Assembly: GCA_000403275.2 (NCBI GenBank)
Contig: KE159598.1
Coordinates: 1,223,712 to 1,287,711 of the forward strand
Direction: 5' to 3'
DNA from: Lachnospiraceae bacterium 28-4
Lineage (GTDB): Bacteria > Bacillota > Clostridia > Lachnospirales > Lachnospiraceae
Length of the DNA: 64,000 nucleotides
Within the stretch, counting starts at the first letter, position 1. Each line of letters starts with the position of its first letter. The notes below the pieces were generated by a model that saw only the letters and a list, made by a program, of their open reading frames with translations, was not told where the DNA came from and searched no databases. The position numbers and the translations under genes were made by a program. Positions 1 to 7,725 of this stretch are shown piece by piece.

Positions 1-177
1 GCGGGCAGGTATTTTCTCCACCTTCAATATCTGTTCGTTATTGATTACCGTCCAGCCCAACTGTTCCCGGAAAAATTTCTGGCATTTCGTCAGCTCTCTG
101 CGGACCTTCACATATAATTCTTTATTTTTCTTTTTGTCAATCCAACAATTCTCTATTAATGCCCTTGCCGCTTCCAT
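1..177 (-). CDS. DUF2398 (TIGR02678) family, JetB-like Wadjet subunit, N-terminal fragment
   Basis: Only the first 59 codons are inside the window; the gene runs off the left edge. The ATG at 177 follows a purine-rich site (GAGGATTAGG) and lies 5 bp after the stop of the DUF2397 gene, so the two form an operon. The N-terminus has the DUF2398 pattern: a WI..KK..ELY..VR helix, then FFREQLGW, then a leucine/lysine-rich strand ending in VEKIPAR. In Wadjet systems of the DUF2397/DUF2398 type this is the JetB (kleisin-partner) subunit of an SMC complex that detects and cuts circular plasmids. JetC and JetD genes would be expected to the left. Family call is from memory of the fold pattern, supported by the neighbour. 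Confidence 0.75.
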   Translation of the reverse strand, partial: MEAARALIENCWIDKKKNKELYVKVRRELTKCQKFFREQLGWTVINNEQILKVEKIPAR

Positions 178-182
178 TTTTC

Positions 183-1655
183 CTAATCCTCAAACTGAAA
201 TATATATTTAGGCATCACCAGTTTCCCGTCTTCACATTTCAGAGTGTGGCTCCCTTCCTGTTTTATTAAGCGAAAAGCCTGTCCATACTCGGTACGTCCG
301 TTTTTGGAAACCGTCAGATTCGCCTGTGCGATCCAGCGCAGAAAAGTCTCCCTTGTATCCACTGAAATGCAGTCGTCAATCCGGCTGATATCCAGTTGGC
401 CGTCCTGAATATATTTCATAACCAGCTTTCTGTCTTCCTCCAGTTTTTTCAAATATTGGTTACGCTGTGCAAGTTTCTCCAGCGCTTTACTTTCAAACCC
501 GGATTTATGTATTCTTGGTTTATAAGTTCTGGTATGGGGCTTTAATTCATATTCCGACGGCAGTTCATCAAAAACACTGCTGTTTATGCTATCCGTGGAA
601 CGCGGACAATTTACTTTAAAATGCCGCACATGCTGTATTCCGAATATATGTGCCGAAAGTTTATGTGCCGCTTCCACGTTTTCGCACCGCGCAAACATCT
701 GGATAAATTTCTTATAATCTTCTTTACGGCTGATTCCCCAATTTTGTATCTGTACGATCAGTGCTGCATTTTGTATGATTTTCCGTATCACTTCGTCTGT
801 AATATCCATCACTTTCTGGCTTTCGCTTGGGTGCTTATCGGTCGAAATAAACCAATCTGACAGGCTCTTCCATTTTCCGTAAATATTTTCTCTTATCGCA
901 TTCTCCCTTAAATCCTGGATTTCCGAATTCGGATGTGGAATTGCCAGCTCACTTTCAATTACTCTCTCCAATACCCCGTCTACCATCTTCTGTGATAATT
1001 TCTTAATGATATTTTCAATACGTATGGATTTATTCTGAAGCTGCTGCACAAACTCCTGTAGATAAGAAATAAATCTGTCTTTATGTATGACAAATTCAAT
1101 AGACTTGAGAACTTTATCTGATTTGCCTGAATAGAATTCTCTCAAATAATCCTGATAATTCCGATTTAACCTCTTAAAATCTTCCTGCAAATTGCTCCAC
1201 CATTCATTCACGGCTTTCAGTTCCTGACGGTCAATCTGCTCTATTTCATGCAAGGCATTTTCAATCCGCACAAAATAATTCATGGACAGATTCCCACTGT
1301 CCATGAAAAGATTCTCAAGTTTCACAGTCATTCTCTCTATCTCTACTGCGTACTCCGACATTGTATAACGGTACTGCTTATTTTTATATTCCGCAATCGT
1401 ATAAACTCTTTTCGGATCCTGGATAGGGGTAAGATTTTTCCATCCAACTAACGCCTCTAAATCTGTTTTCAACTGCTCCATAGCATAATCTGAAAACTCC
1501 GGATACTCTCTAAGCAGCTCCAGCACATCTTCCTTATATAATTGGAAATGCATTTTTTCGTACTCTATAAAAAAAATCCGCATAATACGCCTGTATTGCG
1601 GCGCATTACCAGCAGATAAATATATAGTTTCCTGAATTGATTCCAAATATTTCAA
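183..1655 (-). CDS. DUF2397 (TIGR02677) family protein, JetA-like Wadjet subunit
   Basis: 490 residues starting at a TTG with a GGGGG site upstream. The N-terminus carries the DUF2397 signature (YLSAGNAPQYRRIMRIFF) followed by a winged-helix-like segment and the LEALVGWKNL motif near residue 70; the rest is mostly helical with long charged helices. DUF2397 is the JetA (kleisin-like) subunit of one Wadjet class, usually called type II, which with JetB, an SMC ATPase (JetC) and a TOPRIM nuclease (JetD) cleaves closed circular plasmid DNA. It is immediately followed by a DUF2398 gene, as expected. It has its own AT-rich upstream region that is shared with the neighbouring helicase operon. Codon use is AT-rich compared with the ICE genes to the right. 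Confidence 0.85.
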   Translation of the reverse strand: MKYLESIQETIYLSAGNAPQYRRIMRIFFIEYEKMHFQLYKEDVLELLREYPEFSDYAMEQLKTDLEALVGWKNLTPIQDPKRVYTIAEYKNKQYRYTMSEYAVEIERMTVKLENLFMDSGNLSMNYFVRIENALHEIEQIDRQELKAVNEWWSNLQEDFKRLNRNYQDYLREFYSGKSDKVLKSIEFVIHKDRFISYLQEFVQQLQNKSIRIENIIKKLSQKMVDGVLERVIESELAIPHPNSEIQDLRENAIRENIYGKWKSLSDWFISTDKHPSESQKVMDITDEVIRKIIQNAALIVQIQNWGISRKEDYKKFIQMFARCENVEAAHKLSAHIFGIQHVRHFKVNCPRSTDSINSSVFDELPSEYELKPHTRTYKPRIHKSGFESKALEKLAQRNQYLKKLEEDRKLVMKYIQDGQLDISRIDDCISVDTRETFLRWIAQANLTVSKNGRTEYGQAFRLIKQEGSHTLKCEDGKLVMPKYIFQFED

Positions 1656-2336
1656 ATTGTATCCCCCTTCATACCCCCGTATCGTCTTCTCTGAAAATCC
1701 TATTGATTACCGTTTAAGATTGTCCAAACATCCCGTCATATATATTCTCCATATTCCTTAGTATAAATCATATCATTTTCATATCGTATACACAACTACA
1801 TTTAAAATATAATTTGGATTTTTTCAAATCTCCTACATTTAATTTATCATTTCAATTTGCCCACCGATATACTGACAGACGCCAACCGCTCCACTATTAT
1901 TTGCTCATCTACATACATTATTTTCATCACCTTTCCATTCACAGCTTTTATTGCTTAATATACCTCTCATTTTCTTATACATTTTAACAATACTTTTTCA
2001 TACCTGTATTCACAATCGACGTGAAAAATTTCTTCTGGATTTCTGACAATATTGGTATCTCCCTTATCATTTCCTGTATTCTATTCATATTATTACCTAT
2101 TTGGGGTGTCAATCTATAAACAACTTCCAAGCATTCTAAATATTCTCTATTTATTAATTCCAAAATACTACCTCTCGTTCTCAATCTTTCTTAAATAAAT
2201 ATCGTCAAAATATTAAAATCAGTATAGCATGCTAACCCATTTCATACAACGCATAATAAACACTTTGTTCGGCTCTATATTCTATAAAATAACATACACT
2301 TTATCCCAAAATTCCCCTCGCTTTTACCCTAGCAGA
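1656..2336. promoter_or_regulatory. AT-rich 5' region of the jet operon, homologous to 10360-10846
   Basis: About 680 bp without a convincing gene. Several stretches align with the region upstream of the helicase operon: the CATCCCGTCATATATATTC/ATCATATCATTTTCATAT/CAACTACATT blocks around 1725-1810 match 10435-10520, and the CAACGCATAATAA block near 2248 matches 10758. The jet promoter is presumably here, but no clear -35/-10 pair could be assigned. See the repeat entry at 2337-2500. Confidence 0.5.
1984..2163 (-). CDS. Possible small protein, unrecognised
   Basis: A 59-residue frame starting at TTG 2163 with an AGAGGT site 6-7 bases upstream. The product is helical and charged (LELINREYLECLEVVYRL... 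ending GMKKYC). No family was recognised. It lies in the spacer upstream of jetA and is not kept in the homologous spacer at 10.4-10.9 kb, so it may be chance. Confidence 0.2.
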   Translation of the reverse strand: MELINREYLECLEVVYRLTPQIGNNMNRIQEMIREIPILSEIQKKFFTSIVNTGMKKYC

Positions 2337-2500
2337 CTATTTTCGACACAAAGCGCCCCATACCCTGCGTATGTCAAGTTAATGTCACAAACTTTTTTCA
2401 CTTCTTTTGAGTGAAAATCGCTGAAACCCGCATAACTTCGTGGGGCGTATGGTTTGCTAATGCTAAGTTGGGGCAAAATTGACGGTGAATTAATGTCAAG
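2337..2500. repeat. 164-bp direct repeat, copy 1
   Basis: Aligns without gaps to 10847-11010 with about nine differences counted by eye; both copies stop abruptly at GTCAAG. Contains a TTTTCACT/AGTGAAAA inverted repeat (2396-2418), kept in both copies while the loop varies, and TTGAC...GTCAA arms at the right end. It sits between the end of the helicase operon and the jetA leader. Confidence 0.85.
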
Positions 2501-2532
2501 TAAAAGAGGTCTCCCAAACATAAGAATAAAAT

Positions 2533-4491
2533 TTATTTTAATAACTGACAAGATATTCTTTCAATTGAATTAACAATTTCCGACCACCATGGACTACTAG
2601 TGATTGCAGCTATACTTCCTCCCATTGCTAACACATTCTGGAATTTCTCCACCCATGTTTGCTTATCTATTTTTCTTGATTTTTCTATCGTACTAGTCAG
2701 TTCTCTTAAAAGTGACAATGCCTCCTCTTCTTGCTGTTTATTACAATTATTCCGGATTATATTTTCAATATTTACAATTTCATTATTATACAAATTATTT
2801 ATTATATTTTCTTTATAAACGGTTCCCTCATATACTGTTACTTTTTTTATCTTATTGTGTTCAAATACTGCCATATTAACATTTCCTCCTTCATTTATTA
2901 CACTGTCTCTAATTAAAGTTAAATTTGTTCTCTTAGAACACAACATGTTCATAATGTAATCATCTACCTTTTTTCTGAGTAAAACATCATCTTCATCCTC
3001 CTCTCGCTCTTCATATAAAGCAATAATATCATCCAAATAGCTTTCCTCCACAAAATAGTATTTCATTGTTAAAATATCAAATAATGGATATATATTTCCA
3101 AGTCTTAAAAGACAATTCTTGTACATGGTCACAAACAAACGATATGTAATTTGTTCTTTATTCTCTCTTATTTTATCACTAGATAATAAAATCAACTTGT
3201 CAGATTTTATATGATACACCTCACTTGCATTTATTTCATCTATCATATTGCGAATATTTCTTATCTGGGATTCATCATTTTCTTCCGACATCGGAAATAT
3301 CCAATACACCTTTTGACTATACTCTATTCTTATCAGACACTCTCTAACAATTTCCCATTTAGCAGTTGTACACCCTTCGGAAAACAATTCGCAAATATCG
3401 TTCACCGTTAATATTCCATTTTCTTCATAATTCCACAATATTGTTCTAGCATCTTCGCTAATCCTCTGTATTTCATACAAATGATCTGTCTCATTCCAAA
3501 TCCCTTTCATTTGATAATAAGCCTTTAATGCATCATAAAGTTCTTGAAATACACTTCTAGGAATTCCTGTTTTTTCTTTGTTTCTTATATTTCTAACATA
3601 AGAAATTACATCCATATGTCTTTGCATAGCCTCTTTTCGAAGTCTCATCAATCGCTCTCTTGAAAGAAATCCAATATGTCTGCTGGCAAGTAAAACTGTA
3701 TCTTCAGGTACTCCATATTTAATTTTACCGGCTTCTTTTGCCAAGCTATTACACCATTTTTCATTTATACCATATTCTTCAAAACTATAAGATAATGCTT
3801 CCCACAAATACGCTACCACATCTCCCAACCGATCCATATCTCCTAATTTGGCACTTCTGATACCAGTACTTTTCCCAATATTTTTAACTGTATTACCACT
3901 ACACCATTCATACATAAGCACCGCATTTTTAAGGGCTCGTCCTTTACTTTGATTCGGCAATTTACCATAATTCTTTTCATAAATATCCAATATCCGATGC
4001 AATGAACCCTTAGGTAACAAATTTGTTTTCTTTTTCTGCAAATATTTGATGGCGTTTCCCGTATCTTCTGGCTTATCTTCATCTATACCTTTATTAACTT
4101 CTATTGCAGTACACAATTCAAATAAGATATCTAGAAAATATACATGAAAAAGGCCAAAAAATACTTCTCTACTAATTTTTTCTTTAGCTTTGTCATCGTC
4201 CATATATTCAATTTCAATCCGCTTCCTGTCAGAAGTATAATATGACATAATCCGTTCCTGTAAATCCCTAATAATCTTGACAGTATTAAGATTCAGAGCA
4301 TAACCTGCCAATTTTTCTCCTTTGCGAGTTATTGAATAATCTCCTACTTTATCTACTTCTTCAATCAACTGTGCGTGTTTTAACTCCTCCAACTGATTCT
4401 TATAGTCCTCTGATATATTATTCGGAATTTCTATCTGCTCTCCCTTCTCAATTTTCTTCCTATTACTTTCTAAACCTCCATGCCCGCACAC
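2533..4491 (-). CDS. Ski2-like helicase B, 3' part cut off by IS110 insertion
   Basis: 652-residue frame opening at a GTG, but really the C-terminal part of the helicase whose N-terminal part is at 6066-7700. The frame stays open upstream to the IS edge near 4504. It begins with a winged-helix segment (YKNQLEELKHAQLIEEV ... YSITRKGEKLAGY) and a Ski2 ratchet-type block ending KYGVPEDTVLLASRHIGF, which normally follow the motor domains. The distal ~250 residues are unrecognised and end in a short hydrophobic stretch (GGSIAAITSSPWW). Without the motor domains it should not be an active helicase, and translation from the GTG is uncertain. Functionally a pseudogene fragment of an approximately 1,200-residue protein. 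Confidence 0.8.
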   Translation of the reverse strand: MCGHGGLESNRKKIEKGEQIEIPNNISEDYKNQLEELKHAQLIEEVDKVGDYSITRKGEKLAGYALNLNTVKIIRDLQERIMSYYTSDRKRIEIEYMDDDKAKEKISREVFFGLFHVYFLDILFELCTAIEVNKGIDEDKPEDTGNAIKYLQKKKTNLLPKGSLHRILDIYEKNYGKLPNQSKGRALKNAVLMYEWCSGNTVKNIGKSTGIRSAKLGDMDRLGDVVAYLWEALSYSFEEYGINEKWCNSLAKEAGKIKYGVPEDTVLLASRHIGFLSRERLMRLRKEAMQRHMDVISYVRNIRNKEKTGIPRSVFQELYDALKAYYQMKGIWNETDHLYEIQRISEDARTILWNYEENGILTVNDICELFSEGCTTAKWEIVRECLIRIEYSQKVYWIFPMSEENDESQIRNIRNMIDEINASEVYHIKSDKLILLSSDKIRENKEQITYRLFVTMYKNCLLRLGNIYPLFDILTMKYYFVEESYLDDIIALYEEREEDEDDVLLRKKVDDYIMNMLCSKRTNLTLIRDSVINEGGNVNMAVFEHNKIKKVTVYEGTVYKENIINNLYNNEIVNIENIIRNNCNKQQEEEALSLLRELTSTIEKSRKIDKQTWVEKFQNVLAMGGSIAAITSSPWWSEIVNSIERISCQLLK

Positions 4492-4504
4492 TTGGCACCA
4501 CCAT

Positions 4505-4746
4505 AAATGAAACTGTGCAGACGATAGGTTCTTGATTTTGTTTGTGCCGTTATTTATACTTATGGCAACGGCAAAAATCGTGTTTATTTTGGGCTGGAAG
4601 CCCGTTTTCTAAACTGATTTCAGGTACTCTCATTTGCACCACCACCTGTCCAGCCATTTAAGAACCCCGGTTCACGGCAAAAGGACGTATAGTAAAATGA
4701 TAAGAGACAGAGTACCGTGCCGTAAATTCCACCAGGAGGTGCCAGT
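4505..4746 (+). ncRNA. Candidate bridge-RNA region of the IS110 element
   Basis: IS110-group elements encode a structured bridge RNA in the non-coding left end that pairs with target and donor DNA. This 240-bp leader holds several hairpins: TGCCGTT/AACGGCA (4545-4551 with 4567-4573), GGGCT/AGCCC (4591-4603), and CACGGCA/TGCCGT around 4673-4720. The location upstream of the transposase and the structure fit. RNA ends and guide loops were not determined. Confidence 0.4.
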
Positions 4747-5982
4747 ATGGATAGAATTTACGACAATTGTTGTGGTATTGATGTTCACAAAAAACTTATC
4801 GTTGCCTGCTTCCGATGCGGCAAAAAGCAGGACGTGCGTGAGTTTGGCGCAACAACCAGAGAACTCCTCTCATTGGCTGACTGGCTCAAAGAAGGCGGCT
4901 GTGAAATGGTCGCTATGGAGAGTACAGCCTCTTATTGGAAGCCTCTGTACAACATCCTTGAATCTTCTGACTTGAATGCCATGGTGGTCAATGCCCGCCA
5001 TATGAAAGCTGTTCCAGGTCGAAAAACAGACGTAAAAGATGCGGAATGGATCGCTGACCTTTTACAGCACGGTCTGCTTCAGCCCAGTTACATTCCCGAC
5101 AAAGACCAGCGGGAACTGAGGGAATTAGTCCGTTATCGCAAAAGCCTTGTAGGTGAACGTACCAGAGAATTGAACAGGCTCCAGAAGATGCTGGAAGGAG
5201 CCAACATCAAGTTGTCCGGGACCGTATCTGACATCAATGGCAAAAGCGCCCGCAGCATCCTGGAGTATCTCCTTACCGGGGAGCCCATCGATGAGGCAAA
5301 ATACGATGAGATGTATAATCAGAAGGTCATTGCCCATAATCTCAAAGCCACCAGGGAGCAGATCATTGATGATCTCAATGGTGTCATGTCATCTCTCCAG
5401 CGCCGGATGATGAAGGAACTTCTCATCCATTTGGACGAACTGAATATTCACATCAGAAATCTGGATGATGAGATTGACAACTTCATGAAACCGGAGGAAA
5501 AGCAAGCTTCCCAGGCAATCCAGGACGTGACTGGCATAGGCAATACCAGTGCCCAGGCCATCATTTCTGTCATTGGTACGGATATGGAGCGTTTTCCAAC
5601 GGATAAACACATTTCATCCTGGGCAGGGTTGTGTCCTGGAGACAATGAAAGCGCCAAAAAGAGAAAATCTGGAAAGACCAGAAAAGGGAACTCTCTACTA
5701 CGGACAACATTGATCACCTGTGCGCATGCAGCTGTAAAAAACAAGAAGTCTTACTTCCATGCTCAGTTTATGCGGATAAGTGCCCACCGAGGGACAAGGC
5801 GTGCCTATGTGGCCGTTGCCCATTCCATGCTCATTGCGATATACCACATCCTCAAGGATGGTGTTGTTTTCAAGGATCTGGGAGCTGATTATTACAACCA
5901 GTTCAACAAGGAACGCAAGATCAATGCATACCTTAAAAAGTTAAAAGCGCTTGGTTGGGAAGCTCCAGTAGTTGCCGCATAA
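4747..5982 (+). CDS. IS110-family transposase (DEDD recombinase)
   Basis: 411 residues, ATG start preceded by AGGAGGTG. The N-terminal RuvC-like DEDD domain opens with CGIDVHKK, continues with AMESTASYWKPL near residue 58 and GRKTDVKDAEWIADLL near residue 95; a coiled region follows. The C-terminal Tnp domain has the GIGNTSAQAIISVIG and SSWAGLCPG motifs containing the conserved serine. Length is normal for the family and no frameshift is seen, so the element may be active. It catalyses RNA-guided recombination in IS110 relatives. It is transcribed opposite to the helicase gene it interrupts. Confidence 0.95.
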   Translation: MDRIYDNCCGIDVHKKLIVACFRCGKKQDVREFGATTRELLSLADWLKEGGCEMVAMESTASYWKPLYNILESSDLNAMVVNARHMKAVPGRKTDVKDAEWIADLLQHGLLQPSYIPDKDQRELRELVRYRKSLVGERTRELNRLQKMLEGANIKLSGTVSDINGKSARSILEYLLTGEPIDEAKYDEMYNQKVIAHNLKATREQIIDDLNGVMSSLQRRMMKELLIHLDELNIHIRNLDDEIDNFMKPEEKQASQAIQDVTGIGNTSAQAIISVIGTDMERFPTDKHISSWAGLCPGDNESAKKRKSGKTRKGNSLLRTTLITCAHAAVKNKKSYFHAQFMRISAHRGTRRAYVAVAHSMLIAIYHILKDGVVFKDLGADYYNQFNKERKINAYLKKLKALGWEAPVVAA

Positions 5983-6065
5983 ACCTGTCAGTTAAGTTTA
6001 AAATCAGCTTTTTTGAGTTTGACAGGGGCAGTCTGCGCTTTTTGGGCTACCCGGAAGGTTGTGTT

Positions 6066-7700
6066 TCATAGTAAACAATATTGAAAAAACAAATTATTCA
6101 TAGCACTTCCATATTGGGCCAGTTCAAAATTCCCCTGATTATCCGCAATTCCACTATTGCACTGTACAAGGTTTAATGCAAATGGCGCCTTTTCTTTATT
6201 ATTTAGATTTAATAAATGAGACATTATATTAATTGGTTTAGCCTTTACATATTTATTCCAATAATCATTTGCCTCTGACTTAGAAGAAACAATTAAGTAG
6301 CTTTCTCCACAATCTGCTGATCTCAAACCCAATCTTCCTGCTCTACCAATATAATTTTTATATTCAGAAGATGACATATAAGCTTTTTTATCCCCAGCCT
6401 TTGGCAACCTAGTCCCAGCTAAAATTACCACATCTGCCGGCATATTGACTCCAATAGCTAAAGTTCCTGTTGCCACAACAATATCAATAAGTCCATTCTC
6501 ATTCCTAAATTCCTCTTCCACAAAATTTCTAACAGTTTTTGACAAACCACCGTGATGATAGGCCACTCTATAGGGAAGACATTTGTTTATAAAATCTCCA
6601 ATATCTTCTTCTGCTTCTTTTAGATTAACAAATTCCTCTTTTATAGGATTTATTGTTTGTTTGTCTACCAAATTATTATTCACCAAATATGTACCTAAAT
6701 TCTTCGCCACTTCTTCTACAGAATTTTTATAATTAATAAATACTAATATTTTAGGTTTTTTATTCGGTTCCCGGGAAAATAGATAATTCACCAATGGATA
6801 AACTAACGATTTTTCACATTTCCCCTTTTTTAAGTCTGGTCTCACAATTTTATCATAAAGTTTTTTTTCTTTTCCATGTTCCCCGCTTTCACTTTTGTCT
6901 TTATTTACACATTCGTCCTCATCTGCTAGTTCTTCATTAAGATAATAGAATAAAGTGTACATCGAATCTTGTTCTTCATTATTTCGCTTTTCTTTATCTG
7001 GCCAAATTATATACTCCCTCAAACCTTTAGGACGTTTTGTGCATTTTATTTCCTTTGCATTAATCCACTTTTGCAAATATAAAACATCACATTGCAAAGT
7101 TGTCAAACCAATTAATTTGCACCGTTGATTCATCATATTAATTTTTGTAAGCGCAATTTCCAATTTCGCTCCTCTATCTTCTACATTCAACATCTGCAAC
7201 TCATCAATTACAATCAAACAACATTTTTTTACAAATCTTGTATCTTGTGCCAAAAGTGCAAAAAATTTCTCATAAACCATTACAGCAATCTTAAAGTTTC
7301 CTTCAATAATATCATCATCATGATCCTGATAATCAGAAGATGATGCAAACACTGTCCAATTCAAATGCTTTTCAAAAAGATTTCCAAATTCCTTCCGCTT
7401 TTCTGATACCATAACACGCAATGGCACTAAATATATAATTTTGTTCTCATTATTATCCAATCTTTCCATACTACCAAAATACGCCATAGCCATTTCCGCT
7501 ACCATTGTTTTTCCTGAAGAAGTTCTTCCTCTTACAATTATATTTTCCTCAGATTCCCAAAATTCATCTTTCGAAAATGCTTCTTTTTGCATTTGCGTTA
7601 AATAATCACAATCCTCCATCCCTTTATGTTTTTCACGAAACAAATCCAACATCTCATTGTCCATTTTTTTCTCTAAATCTTTAAGTGATTCTATCTTCAT
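6066..7700 (-). CDS. Ski2-like DExH helicase B, 5' part (motor domains), truncated by IS110
   Basis: 544 residues; ATG with an AAAGGA site, 25 bp after helicase A. Walker A is GRTSSGKT (about residues 58-65), the Walker B position reads VIDELQML rather than DEAH, and motif VI is KNYIGRAGRLG. The last codons before the TGA come from the IS110 edge. In the intact gene the protein continued into the winged-helix and ratchet segment at 2533-4503. It shares with helicase A an unusual SSSDY..DDD..I..G segment and IA...YEK after motif I, so the two are tandem paralogues. Known relatives act on nucleic acids; a defence role is inferred from the Wadjet neighbour and horizontal context only. It lacks its C-terminal half and is probably inactive. 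Confidence 0.85.
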   Translation of the reverse strand: MKIESLKDLEKKMDNEMLDLFREKHKGMEDCDYLTQMQKEAFSKDEFWESEENIIVRGRTSSGKTMVAEMAMAYFGSMERLDNNENKIIYLVPLRVMVSEKRKEFGNLFEKHLNWTVFASSSDYQDHDDDIIEGNFKIAVMVYEKFFALLAQDTRFVKKCCLIVIDELQMLNVEDRGAKLEIALTKINMMNQRCKLIGLTTLQCDVLYLQKWINAKEIKCTKRPKGLREYIIWPDKEKRNNEEQDSMYTLFYYLNEELADEDECVNKDKSESGEHGKEKKLYDKIVRPDLKKGKCEKSLVYPLVNYLFSREPNKKPKILVFINYKNSVEEVAKNLGTYLVNNNLVDKQTINPIKEEFVNLKEAEEDIGDFINKCLPYRVAYHHGGLSKTVRNFVEEEFRNENGLIDIVVATGTLAIGVNMPADVVILAGTRLPKAGDKKAYMSSSEYKNYIGRAGRLGLRSADCGESYLIVSSKSEANDYWNKYVKAKPINIMSHLLNLNNKEKAPFALNLVQCNSGIADNQGNFELAQYGSAMNNLFFQYCLL

Positions 7701-7725
7701 AAACGTTATTCCTTTCTCATTTGAA

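Larger units (their letters stand above)
4505..6065 (+). mobile_element. IS110-family insertion sequence
   Basis: A single transposase gene (4747-5982) with about 240 bp of non-coding DNA to its left and 80 bp to its right interrupts one helicase reading frame. The ends are inferred from where the two helicase halves stop matching a helicase; short ATGAAAC/GTTTCAT arms occur at about 4507-4513 and 6059-6065. No obvious target duplication was found, as is usual for this family. Boundaries are good to roughly 10 bp. Confidence 0.8.
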
